Of a stretch of DNA of 64,000 nucleotides, positions 1-7,653 are shown piece by piece. The stretch lies in NCBI GenBank assembly GCA_965229305.1, contig CBDDIZ010000040.1, positions 1-64,000 of the forward strand, in the 5' to 3' direction. Below the pieces are notes generated by a model. It did no database searches. It was not told the DNA's origin and saw nothing but the letters and a program-made list of their open reading frames with translations. Source of the DNA: JALHNI01 sp965229305. Lineage in GTDB: Bacteria; Acidobacteriota; Terriglobia; Bryobacterales; Bryobacteraceae. Every line of letters begins with the position of its first letter. Positions within the stretch are counted from its first letter, which is position 1. The translations under genes and the position numbers were made by a program.

Positions 1-676
1 GGCTGGTGCCGGTGCGCGTCGGCTCGGTGTCGAGGGCCTCGAGCGGCAGTTTGAACCGGTTGACCCACAGCGTGCAGTAACCGTACCAAGTCGCGCCGAT
101 CGCGTCCCAGCCGTTGCTCGACACGAACAGGATCTGGCGCGCCGGCCGGCCCAGCGCCTGCGGGCCGAGCGCGTAGGCGGCGGGATCGGTCTTGAAGCGC
201 TGCACGCTCTCGACGCTCAGCACGTGGTCGAGCAGGCCGCGGCCCTTGTCGTCGACGTAGCCGGCGCTGCGCAGCGCGACGCCGATCATGTCGGGGTCGC
301 CGTTGCTCAGCACGCCGGTGACCACGCCGCGCGCCTTCAGCGTCTGCAGCACGGCCAGGTTCTCGGGAAAGGCGCCGAGGTGCCGGTACTGGTTCAGCAG
401 CTGCGTCTCGCGCTCGGGCGTCAGGTCGAGCTGCAGCCGCGCGCAGGCGTAGCGCAGGCCGGCGCGCGTGAGCTCCCAGAACGGCCGGTAGCGCTGGCTC
501 ATCGAGACCAGCCGCGTGTACTCGATCTGCTTGTCGCGCCACAGCACCGCGAGCGCCTCGCCGCGACCGGGGAAGAGCTGCTCGGCGAGCGTGCCGACGC
601 TGTACACGTCGAACAGCGTGCCGTAGGCGTCGAACAGCACCGCCTGGACCGCGGGCAGAGGCTTCACCGGTTTCAT
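1..676 (-). CDS. Haloacid dehalogenase, type II (3' end cut off by window edge)
   Basis: Reading leftwards from an ATG at 674-676 the frame stays open to the window edge, giving about 225 residues. The N-terminus carries the HAD motif I with its Asp nucleophile (FDAYGTLFDVYS, about residues 15-26). Further on are LSNGDPDMI (motif II type) and FVSSNGWDAIGATWYGY, which is characteristic of type II L-2-haloacid dehalogenases. The family hydrolyses the carbon-halogen bond of short L-2-haloacids to 2-hydroxyacids in the cytosol. The gene is divergent from a LysR regulator, a common arrangement for a LysR-controlled catabolic gene. Family assignment is firm; the substrate is inferred. Confidence 0.88.
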   Translation of the reverse strand, partial: MKPVKPLPAVQAVLFDAYGTLFDVYSVGTLAEQLFPGRGEALAVLWRDKQIEYTRLVSMSQRYRPFWELTRAGLRYACARLQLDLTPERETQLLNQYRHLGAFPENLAVLQTLKARGVVTGVLSNGDPDMIGVALRSAGYVDDKGRGLLDHVLSVESVQRFKTDPAAYALGPQALGRPARQILFVSSNGWDAIGATWYGYCTLWVNRFKLPLEALDTEPTRTGTS

Positions 677-777
677 CACGACCACTGTATTACGAACATA
701 TGCGTTTATTTATCGGCCGACTTGCGCTTGATCTTTTACTTATTCGACGGTAATCTGGGTTCAGCAACTGACCCCCC
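677..777. promoter_or_regulatory. Divergent intergenic region between dehalogenase and LysR genes
   Basis: These 101 bases separate two divergent start codons and are much more AT-rich than the flanking genes. Such a spacer normally holds both promoters and the LysR binding site. I could not assign a convincing T-N11-A box or -10/-35 pair by eye. Confidence 0.4.
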
Positions 778-1692
778 ATGGACCGCTTCAAGCAGATCGA
801 ATCGTTCGCCGCCGTGGCCGTGAAAGGCAGCCTCACCGCTGCGGCCGCCGCCGAGGGCGTGGCCCCGGCGGTGATCGGCCGGCGCCTCGACGCGCTGGAG
901 GAGCGCCTCGGGGTCAAGCTGCTGGTGCGCACGACCCGGCGCATCACGCTGACGCACGAGGGCAGCGCCTTCCTCGAGGACGCCCAGCGCCTGCTGACCG
1001 ACCTGGCGAACGCCGAAGCCAGCGTCAGCGAGGGCGGCGTCAAGGCCAGCGGCCACCTGCGGCTGACCGCGCCGGCCGGCTTCGGGCGCCGCCACGTGGC
1101 GCCGCTGGTGCCGCGCTTCGCCGAGGCCCACCGCGACGTGTCGGTCTCGCTGAACCTCAGCGACCGCGTGGTCGACATCGTCAACGAGGGCTACGACTGC
1201 GCGGTGCGCGTCGGCGACCTGCCGGACTCCAGCCTCGTCAGCCTGCGGCTGGCCGACAACCGGCGGCTGTGCGTGGCCGCGCCGGGCTACCTGCAGCGCG
1301 CCGGCACGCCGCGCCACCCGAGCGAGCTGGTCCGCCACCAATGCCTGACGCTCAGCTCGAACGCCAGCCAGGCGCGCGGCTGGGCCTTCGCGGTCGACGG
1401 CGAGCTGACCCACCTGCGCCCCAGCGGCCGCTACGACTGCTCGGACGGCCAGGTGCTGCACGACTGGTGCCTGGCCGGCCACGGCATCGCCTGGCGCAGC
1501 ACCTGGGAGGTCGAGCACGAGATCGCGAGCGGCCAGCTGGTGACCGTGCTCGACGACTTCGCCGCGCCGGCGAACGGCATCTACGCGGTGTTCCCGCAAC
1601 GCAAGCACCTGCCGCTGCGGGTGCGGCTGTGGATCGACTTCCTCAAGCACACCTACGGCGACGCGGCCTACTGGTCGAGCGGCGTGCACTGA
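778..1692 (+). CDS. LysR-family transcriptional regulator
   Basis: A 304-residue protein of normal LysR length. Residues 1-60 form the winged helix-turn-helix (FAAVAVKGSLTAAAAAEGVA, then IGRRLDALEERLGVKLLVRT), typical of the CrgA-like group. Residues about 90-295 match the LysR substrate-binding domain, with LRLTAPAGFGRRHVAPLVP and the VDIVNEGYDCAVRVG motif. It is divergent from the haloacid dehalogenase, so it probably controls that gene and itself. The effector is unknown. Codon use is strongly G/C-ending, as in its neighbours up to about 4,950 and unlike the rest of the window. Confidence 0.93.
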   Translation: MDRFKQIESFAAVAVKGSLTAAAAAEGVAPAVIGRRLDALEERLGVKLLVRTTRRITLTHEGSAFLEDAQRLLTDLANAEASVSEGGVKASGHLRLTAPAGFGRRHVAPLVPRFAEAHRDVSVSLNLSDRVVDIVNEGYDCAVRVGDLPDSSLVSLRLADNRRLCVAAPGYLQRAGTPRHPSELVRHQCLTLSSNASQARGWAFAVDGELTHLRPSGRYDCSDGQVLHDWCLAGHGIAWRSTWEVEHEIASGQLVTVLDDFAAPANGIYAVFPQRKHLPLRVRLWIDFLKHTYGDAAYWSSGVH

Positions 1693-1852
1693 ACGCAGCG
1701 CGCCGCGGGCGCCCTGCCCGGCGCGGCGCGGGCAATCTGCTCTGCGGGGCCGCGGCCCCGCGCTCCTAAGGTCGATGCACCCGGGATCGCCCCGGGCCGG
1801 ACCGCGCCCCGCGCGGCCGACGTGCCCCATCCGACCCTGGAGACCTTTCGCC

Positions 1853-3037
1853 ATGAAGCACCTCGCTGCCGCGCTGCTGTGGCTGGCCGGCGCGCTGCGC
1901 GCCGTCGCTGCCGCCGCGCCCGAGCCGATCGACCACCGCGCCTTCGACACCGCGGTGCGCCAGGCCGTCGCGCCGCAGGCCGGCCAGGCCGTGACGGCGC
2001 TGAAGCTGCTGCACCTGAGCGCCGATGTCGGCCCCTGGCTCGACACCGGCCTCGCGCTGCAGCCCGGCGACCGCGTCACGCTGCTCAAGACCGGCCGCGT
2101 GTGGTGGTCGCGCGCGCTCGACCTGTCGCTCGAACCACCGATCGCGGTGTGGGGCCGCATCGGCGAGGCCGGCACGATCTTCCGCGGCGCGCGGGCGACG
2201 GACACCGTCGTCGCCGACCGCGCCGGCACGCTGCGGCTCAAGCTCTATCCCGGCCTGCGCTGGCTCGACGCGCGCGGCGGCTACGCCGGCGAGCCGGCCG
2301 CGGTGAACCCGGACGCCGGCGGCGGCGTCAGCGTCGCGCTGGTCCAGTGGCGCGCCGGCGTGCACATCGAGACCGAGCTGAAGCGCCTCGCCGATCAGCC
2401 AGTGATCGGGCCGCTGGCGGCCGCCGAGGCCGAGCGGCTGGCCGGCGGCACCGCGCCGCCGCCCGACGGCTGGCACTACCTGTGGGAGCTCGGGCCGGCC
2501 GAGCTGTTCACCGCGGTCGAGCGGCCGGACGGCCACGGCCACCCGCCGCGCGCGATCCGGCTGCACACGCGCAACGACGTCGGCATCCTGCAGAAGGACA
2601 CGCCGTTCGAGCTGAGCCCCGACACCGTGCTGCGCTGGCGCTGGCGCGTCGACCAGCTGCCGGCCCGCGGCGCAGAGGACGAGGTGCCGAGCCACGACTA
2701 CATGAGCATCGCGGTGGAGTTCGACGACGGCCGCGACATCACCTTCCTGTGGAGCCGCAGCCTGCCGGTCGGCACGGTGTTCGCGTGCCCGCTGCCGGGC
2801 TGGCAGGAGCGCGAGACGCACGTCGTCGCGCGCTCCGGCGAGGCCGAGCTCGGGCGCTGGGTCGAGGACGCCGTCAACCTGCACGACATCTACCGGCGCG
2901 CCGTGGGCGGCGAGCCGCCGGCGCGGGTGCGGCGCGTGTGGCTGATCGGCGTCAGCCTGTTCGGCCACGGCGAGGGCCGCAGCGAGTTCGGCCAGATCGT
3001 CCTCGAGGCCGGCGCGCGTCGGCTCGCGGTCGACTAG
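1853..3037 (+). CDS. DUF3047 domain protein, exported
   Basis: The ATG at 1853 is chosen because it begins a clear signal peptide (MKHLAAALLWLAGALRAVAA). The frame opens earlier but without a plausible leader. The mature protein is about 375 residues. Its C-terminal 210 residues carry the DUF3047 pattern: WHYLWELGPAELF, RWRWRVDQLPARGAEDE, YMSIAVEFDDGRDITFLWS and IGVSLFGHGEGRSEFG. The family is common in Proteobacteria, periplasmic by its signal, and without an established function. The N-terminal half (about residues 25-190) resembles nothing I recognise. No operon partner is evident. Confidence 0.85.
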   Translation: MKHLAAALLWLAGALRAVAAAAPEPIDHRAFDTAVRQAVAPQAGQAVTALKLLHLSADVGPWLDTGLALQPGDRVTLLKTGRVWWSRALDLSLEPPIAVWGRIGEAGTIFRGARATDTVVADRAGTLRLKLYPGLRWLDARGGYAGEPAAVNPDAGGGVSVALVQWRAGVHIETELKRLADQPVIGPLAAAEAERLAGGTAPPPDGWHYLWELGPAELFTAVERPDGHGHPPRAIRLHTRNDVGILQKDTPFELSPDTVLRWRWRVDQLPARGAEDEVPSHDYMSIAVEFDDGRDITFLWSRSLPVGTVFACPLPGWQERETHVVARSGEAELGRWVEDAVNLHDIYRRAVGGEPPARVRRVWLIGVSLFGHGEGRSEFGQIVLEAGARRLAVD

Positions 3038-3113
3038 CGCGTGAACAGGCCCTGGTGGCGGCCGACCGGCACGGCCGGGGCGCCGCCCCGGCCGCGCGGT
3101 CAGGCCCGGGCGG

Positions 3114-3389
3114 TCACTGGCTGGCCGCCGGCGCGGGCGCGGGGGCCGCGGCGCCGTCCTTCATGCACTTCTTGACGAAGCTGTTCTTGGCCGCGCCGGC
3201 GAGCTTCTTGTCGGCCGCCTTCGATTCGCAGGTGGCCGAGCCGCTGTCCTTCATGCACTTCTTGACGAAGCTGGTCTTGGCGGCGCCGGCGAGCTTCTTC
3301 TCGGTCGCCTTGGCTTCGCAGGTCGCGTCCGCCGCGTGGGCCGCGAACGCCGCGCACACCAGCGCCAGGATGGTCATTGCCTTCTTCAT
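3114..3389 (-). CDS. PsiF-repeat protein (phosphate-starvation-inducible type)
   Basis: A 91-residue protein starting at 3389 with a signal peptide (MKKAMTILALVCAAFAAHAA) and a good ribosome site (AAGGAG) ahead of the ATG. Two PsiF repeats follow, each with the pattern C-E-(A/S)-K-A-x-(E/D)-K-K-L-A-G-A-A-K-x-S-F-V-K-K-C-M-K-D. The two cysteines in each repeat probably form disulfides in the periplasm. The tail is Ala/Pro-rich. PsiF-like proteins are essentially proteobacterial, which supports a proteobacterial source for this part. Function is unknown; a link to phosphate starvation comes only from the E. coli namesake. Confidence 0.9.
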   Translation of the reverse strand: MKKAMTILALVCAAFAAHAADATCEAKATEKKLAGAAKTSFVKKCMKDSGSATCESKAADKKLAGAAKNSFVKKCMKDGAAAPAPAPAASQ

Positions 3390-3527
3390 GAGCGAACTCC
3401 TTCTGAGCGAACCACGGCAGGATTTGCCGCGAGCATTGAAGCACGGAGACTTTCCGCGCAACAAGAGCCACAACGGCCCCCGCGGCCCCGCGTTGACGCG
3501 CGACGGCTGGCTGTCAGCCCGGCCGCC

Positions 3528-4865
3528 TCAGGCGATGCGTCGCGGATGCGCCAGCGCCTCGTGCGCGACGTGCAGCCGGCGCACCAGCACGCGGATGAAG
3601 GCCTCGTCGAACAGGTGGCGGCAGCCCGGGCTGAGCCGCGCCATCGAGTCGGGCGTGAACGAGATCATCGTGGCCGGCGCGACCACCGAGACGTCGGTGC
3701 TGTGGCGCCGCAGCTCGGGGTTGGGTGCCAGGTAGGCCATCTCGCCGACCGAGGTGCCGGCGCCGAGGTGCGCGACGCGCTGGCCGTCGCGGAACACGTC
3801 GACCGCGCCGTCCGCGATGATGTGGAAGGTGTTGCCCTCCTCGCCGCGGCGGTAGATCAGGTGCCCGAGCGGGTAGCGCTGCCAGGCGCAGCGGTGCACC
3901 ACCTCCCACAGCTCGACGTCGCCGAACTGGCTGAAGAACTCGAGCGCGCGCAGCAGCGTGAAGCGCTCCGAGTCGAGCACGCCCTGGACCTGGCGCCGCG
4001 GCACCTGGCGGTTGGCGACCAGCGACGACAGGGCCTGCGCGAACGCATCCCAGTCGGGATAGCGGTCGCCGGGCCGCTTGGCCAGCGCGCGCTGGATCAC
4101 CGCGTCGAGCGCCGGGTCGACGCCGCCGCGCAGGTCGCCCAGCGGCGCCGGCTGGGCGGTGTAGATCTGCGCCATCAGCACCGACTGGGCCGGCGCGTCG
4201 AACGGCGGCCGCCCGGCGATCAGGTGGTAGAGCACCGCGCCGAGCGAGTAGATGTCGGCGCGGGCGTCGAGCGTGCCGCCGTCGAGCTGCTCGGGCGACA
4301 TGTAGGCCAGCGACCCGACGCGAAACACCTGCGTCGTGTCCGCCTGCAGGTTGAGCACGCTGCCGAAGTCGCTGACCTTGACGTCGACCACGTGGTCGCC
4401 GTCGAGCCGCGCCAGCAGGTTGGCCGGCTTCACGTCGCGGTGGATCAGGCCCTGGCGCGAGACGTAGCCGAGCGCCATCGCGCACTTGAAGCCGACTTCG
4501 ACCACCTGGTCCAGCGGCAGCAGGTGGTCGGTGCGGCAGAACGGGCGCAGCGTCGTGCCGGCCACGTACTCCATGACCACGTAGGGCTCGACCGGGTCGG
4601 CCACCGCGTCGAAGATCTGCACGACGTTCGGGTGCTGCAGCCGCCCGACCAGCGCCGCCTCGGCCGCGAAGAAGCGCGCGTGCAGCGCGCCGTCGCTCAC
4701 GTCGGCCAGCGCGCTGGCGCGCACCCGCTTGACGGCGACGTCGCGCTGGTTGAAGTCGTCGCGGCAGAGGAAGACCTCGCTGGTCGCGCCCTCGCCGAGC
4801 TGGCGCAGCACGCGGTACTTGCCGATGCGCTCGGGCAAGGCGGTCGAGGAAGTGGCAGTGGTCAT
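3528..4865 (-). CDS. Serine/threonine protein kinase with C-terminal cyclic-nucleotide-binding domain
   Basis: The ATG at 4865 (MTTATSSTALPERIGKYRVL) is preferred because the kinase fold begins at once; longer starts only add unstructured sequence. The glycine loop LGEGATSEVF (about 23-32), the VAVK lysine (about 46), HRDVKPANLL (about 141), DFG and the APE-like YMSPEQLDGG with ADIYSLGAVLYHLIAGRPPF are all intact, so an active Hanks-type kinase is expected. The last 130 residues resemble a cNMP-binding domain (YRRGEEGNTFHIIADGAVDVF, then GTSVGEMAYL). There is no membrane segment, so it should be a soluble kinase gated by a nucleotide or by the domain's structure. A total of 445 residues. Confidence 0.9.
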   Translation of the reverse strand: MTTATSSTALPERIGKYRVLRQLGEGATSEVFLCRDDFNQRDVAVKRVRASALADVSDGALHARFFAAEAALVGRLQHPNVVQIFDAVADPVEPYVVMEYVAGTTLRPFCRTDHLLPLDQVVEVGFKCAMALGYVSRQGLIHRDVKPANLLARLDGDHVVDVKVSDFGSVLNLQADTTQVFRVGSLAYMSPEQLDGGTLDARADIYSLGAVLYHLIAGRPPFDAPAQSVLMAQIYTAQPAPLGDLRGGVDPALDAVIQRALAKRPGDRYPDWDAFAQALSSLVANRQVPRRQVQGVLDSERFTLLRALEFFSQFGDVELWEVVHRCAWQRYPLGHLIYRRGEEGNTFHIIADGAVDVFRDGQRVAHLGAGTSVGEMAYLAPNPELRRHSTDVSVVAPATMISFTPDSMARLSPGCRHLFDEAFIRVLVRRLHVAHEALAHPRRIA

Positions 4866-5188
4866 GGCGGACGACGGGGAAGGGGCGCATCTTTCCATCG
4901 CCGCCGGGCGCGGGCAACCCGCGCGCGAGTGTCCGACGGCGCCGCGTGAGCCGTCAGCGCATAGAACTTCGCTCGCCGGTTGTTGTCCGATTGCCCCCAC
5001 TCGGACTCGATGAATCCCTTCGACTCCAGCCGCGCCAGGGCAGGGTACAGCGCCCCCTGCTCAATCGCCAACTGCCCTCCCGAAATCTGCTCGATCCGCA
5101 GCAGCACCCCGTATCCATGCTGCGGTCCCAGCGAGACCGCCTTCAAAATCAGCAAATCCAAAGTCCCTGGCAAAATCGGCGTCGACAT
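4862..5188 (-). CDS. PadR-family transcriptional regulator, truncated at its C-terminus by the junction
   Basis: Starts at 5188 with AGGAG a few bases ahead. Residues 1-80 are a standard PadR winged helix: LPGTLDLLILKAVSLGPQHG, then QLAIEQGALYPALARLESKG and an RRAKFYALTA beta-wing. Family members continue with a C-terminal helix of 20-30 residues or more. Here residues 81-108 are unrelated and lie in the neighbouring DNA segment, so only 4,950-5,188 is genuine. PadR proteins in Acidobacteriota often repress adjacent transport or membrane-protein genes. Here the divergent neighbour is the DUF2157 operon. Confidence 0.85.
   Translation of the reverse strand: MSTPILPGTLDLLILKAVSLGPQHGYGVLLRIEQISGGQLAIEQGALYPALARLESKGFIESEWGQSDNNRRAKFYALTAHAAPSDTRARVARARRRWKDAPLPRRPP
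4940..4960. other. Probable chimeric junction between betaproteobacterial and acidobacterial DNA
   Basis: To the right, a PadR protein reads normally for 79-80 residues ending in KFYALTA. Going left it then turns into Arg/Pro-rich nonsense that is simply the upstream region of the kinase gene. GC content, codon choice and gene families all change here. I infer an assembly join, or less likely a recombination point, at about 4,945-4,955. Confidence 0.75.
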
Positions 5189-5196
5189 TTCGTCTC

Positions 5197-5213
5197 TCCT
5201 AATGCCATTAGGA
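5197..5213. promoter_or_regulatory. Palindromic operator, probable PadR autoregulatory site
   Basis: TCCTAATGCCATTAGGA is a perfect inverted repeat (7 + 3 + 7) located 9 bases upstream of the padR start, overlapping its ribosome site and probable -10 region. Position and symmetry fit a PadR dimer repressing its own gene, but binding is inferred. Confidence 0.55.
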
Positions 5214-5268
5214 TAAGCCCGCTCTCCTAAGCCGTCAAGGAGAGAAGTGCCCGGAGTAACCTAAGGCC

Positions 5269-6190
5269 ATGACCACACCGCGCCCAGCTCCTCCAATGGA
5301 CCGAGCGCGGCCACCTGCCCCCGCACCACCTCGAACGCGCTCTCCGCCTTACCGGCTCCCTCCCCACCGACGCCCAATGGCAGCAGTTCCTCTCCCGCCT
5401 CCTGCTGGCCGCCGGCACCCTCCTTCTTGGCTCCGGCATCATCTTTTTCTTCGCCTACAACTGGAACTCGCTACCGCGTTTCGCCCGCTTCGGACTCGTC
5501 GAAGGCTTGCTCCTCGCCTCCACCGCCCTCGCCTGGTGGAAGACTCCCTCCCACCCCGTCGGCCGCGCCGCTCTCTTCTTATCCGCCCTCCTCACCGGCG
5601 CCCTGTTCGCCCTCATCGGCCAGACCTATCAACTCGGCGCCGACCCCTGGGAGCTCTTCGCCCTCTGGTCCGTCCTCCTCCTCCCTTGGGCCTTCGCCGC
5701 CCGCCAACCGGACCTCTGGCTCCTTAGCCTCCTCCTCGCGAATATCGCCCTCGGTCTACAGCCTTGGTACCGTCTCTATTCCACCTGGCAGCACGGCACG
5801 CTCAACCTCGCCGCGCTCGCTGTCTGGGAATTCCTCGCTCCGCAACCGCGTCTGGCCCCCCGCCTCGCCGCCGCGGCCACCGGCATTTCCTTCACCTTCC
5901 TCGCCCTCGACGGAATCTTCACCTCGTCCCCGCCGCCCACCGCGCTCCTTGATTTGCTCTGGCTCCCCGCCACCCTTTACGTCTACGTCCACCTGCGCCG
6001 CGACCTGTTCATGATTGCCGGCGCCCTCCTCTCCGCCATCGTCACGATCACCGCTCTCTGCCTCCACGCGCTTTCCCCGCGCTTCGGCGACAGCCTCTTC
6101 GCCCTCTTCCTGATCGCGACCCTCGTCATCGCCCTCTCTGGCGCCTCCGCCAAATGGCTCCAACACCTCGCCCGTGAGGAGCGCGCATGA
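5269..6190 (+). CDS. DUF2157 integral membrane protein; start region appears frameshifted
   Basis: The frame ending at 6190 encodes a multi-helix membrane protein of the DUF2157 family: GSGIIFFFAYNWNSLPRFAR, then ALFALIGQTYQLGADPWELF and further hydrophobic segments. Convincing coding sequence reaches back to about 5,275 (RAQLLQWTERGHLPP), but that frame has no ATG, GTG or TTG before about 5,500. The only good start (ATG 5269) is in another frame and the coding frame meets TGA at 5270-5272. One surplus base near 5,277-5,283 would explain this. Either a sequencing error or a recent inactivating indel is possible. It overlaps the next gene by ATGA, as expected for the DUF2157-DUF4401-GDYXXLXY operon. 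Confidence 0.72.
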
Positions 6191-7119
6191 ACCACCTCTG
6201 GCAGCAACTGCTGGCCGATGGCTTGGTCACTGGCGACGTCCCACCGCTGGATCCGCCCTCCGCCGCTTGGTACGTCAACGCTCTGCTCGGCGCCGCCGCC
6301 TGGATCGCCGCCGTCATTCTCACCGTCGTCATCGCCCTCCTCACGGATAACCAATCCGCCATGGGCCTGACCGGTGCACTCGCCCTCGCCGCCGGACTCG
6401 CCCTTCTCCGTTTCCCCGGGCTCTTCCTCACCCAACTCGGCCTCGCCACCGCCATCGCCGGCCAAGCCGGCCTCGCCTTCGGCCTTGAAAAGTTCCTCCA
6501 CGGCGACCGCTTCACCGCCGCCCTTACCCTCGTCTTCCTCCTCCCCAGCTTCCTCACCACCCACGCGATCTTCCGTGCCTGGTGCGTCGCCGGGGCCCTG
6601 ACCTGCGCGGCCCTCGCCGTTCATGAAGGTGAACCCCTGGTCATCGCCGCGGCCGCCGCACTCGTCTGCGCCATCTTCCTCGTGATGCCGCAACTCCCCC
6701 GCGCGTATGGCTACGGCGCCGCTCTCGGACTCCTCATCGTCGAAGCCCTCGGCCACTTCGACCTCACCCGCGTCTCGCCGGCCTCCCTTTATGCCAGTGG
6801 TCTCGCCGCCGGTGTCGTCCTCGTCTACACCGTTCACCGGCTCTTCGGCACCGTCCGTGCTGCCGCCTACGCCACGGTCGTCGCCCTCCTCCTGATCCCG
6901 GCCAGCGGCGTCGCCTCCGCTCTGTTGATCATCCTGATCGGCTACGGCCGCGCTGCCCCCACCCTCACCGGACTCGGCATTGCCGCCGGCCTCGGCTACC
7001 TCAGCCACTACTACTACCTGCTCTCCTTGACGCTCCTGCAGAAGTCCCTCGTCCTCATGGCCACCGGATTCGTCTTGCTCACCCTCCGCTTCCTCCTCTT
7101 CCGGAAGGTGCCCGCATGA
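6187..7119 (+). CDS. DUF4401-type polytopic membrane protein
   Basis: A 310-residue protein with roughly nine to ten hydrophobic helices and almost no hydrophilic domain. It begins MNHLWQQLLADGLV and shares the ATGA overlap with the DUF2157 gene before it and with the GDYXXLXY gene after it. The composition, length and position between those two families fit DUF4401, which is regularly encoded in this trio. The trio's function is unknown; an inner-membrane complex is likely from the strict co-occurrence. Confidence 0.75.
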   Translation: MNHLWQQLLADGLVTGDVPPLDPPSAAWYVNALLGAAAWIAAVILTVVIALLTDNQSAMGLTGALALAAGLALLRFPGLFLTQLGLATAIAGQAGLAFGLEKFLHGDRFTAALTLVFLLPSFLTTHAIFRAWCVAGALTCAALAVHEGEPLVIAAAAALVCAIFLVMPQLPRAYGYGAALGLLIVEALGHFDLTRVSPASLYASGLAAGVVLVYTVHRLFGTVRAAAYATVVALLLIPASGVASALLIILIGYGRAAPTLTGLGIAAGLGYLSHYYYLLSLTLLQKSLVLMATGFVLLTLRFLLFRKVPA

Positions 7120-7583
7120 CCCGAATCGGCATTCTCGCCGGCCTCCTCCTGATCCTCGGCCTCGCCAATTACTCCATCTACCAGCGCGAGCAGCTTCGCG
7201 CCCACGGCCAACTCGTTTACCTCGAACTCGCCCCCGTCGACCCCCGCTCCCTCATGCAAGGCGACTACATGGCCCTCAGCTACCAACTCCGCGACCTACC
7301 CTACCCACCCACCGATTCCGGCACCCTCATCGTCAGTCCGGACCCCCGTCGCCTCGGCCGCCCCGCCCGCTGGAACTCCCCCGCCGGCCTGGGCGAGTTA
7401 CCCCTCAAATTCCGTCTCCGGCAAGGCCGCGTCGTCATCGGCACTGATGCTTTTTTCTTCGAAGAGGGCACCGCCGCCACGTATCGTAACGCCCGTTATG
7501 GCGAGTTTCGCGTCGCTCCGGACGGCGCCGCTTTACTCACCGGCTTACGCGACGAAAACCTCCAGCCCCTCGGTCCCCGCTGA
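7116..7583 (+). CDS. GDYXXLXY-domain membrane-anchored protein
   Basis: A 155-residue protein with one N-terminal membrane segment (IGILAGLLLILGLANYSIYQ) followed by an exported domain. The signature of the family, PRSLMQGDYMALSYQL, is at about residues 48-63. It is the third gene of the DUF2157-DUF4401-GDYXXLXY operon and starts inside the stop of the DUF4401 gene. The family has no assigned activity. The 3' end is followed by about 70 bases that contain the promoter of the next gene. Confidence 0.85.
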   Translation: MTRIGILAGLLLILGLANYSIYQREQLRAHGQLVYLELAPVDPRSLMQGDYMALSYQLRDLPYPPTDSGTLIVSPDPRRLGRPARWNSPAGLGELPLKFRLRQGRVVIGTDAFFFEEGTAATYRNARYGEFRVAPDGAALLTGLRDENLQPLGPR

Positions 7584-7591
7584 AATTTCAT

Positions 7592-7620
7592 TTGACTCTG
7601 TCCTCGCGCGGGCATAGAAT
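7592..7620 (+). promoter_or_regulatory. Sigma-70-type promoter for the TonB-type receptor gene
   Basis: TTGACT (7592-7597) and TAGAAT (7615-7620) are separated by 17 bases and lie 33 bases ahead of the receptor start codon. The match to consensus and spacing is good. Confidence 0.65.
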
Positions 7621-7653
7621 CACCCCCAGCACATTTTCAGGGAAGGTTTCTTA

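Noticed and set aside
736..2241. A 501-residue minus-strand open frame
   Set aside because: Lies opposite the LysR and DUF3047 genes; low-complexity composition and no family likeness.
1822..3735. A 637-residue open frame on the plus strand
   Set aside because: Extremely Arg/Ala/Pro-rich and overlapping the DUF3047 and psiF-like genes in other frames; a product of very high GC content.
3336..4949. A 537-residue plus-strand frame opposite the kinase gene
   Set aside because: Composition is Arg/His/Val repeats mirroring the kinase codons; the kinase has all catalytic motifs.
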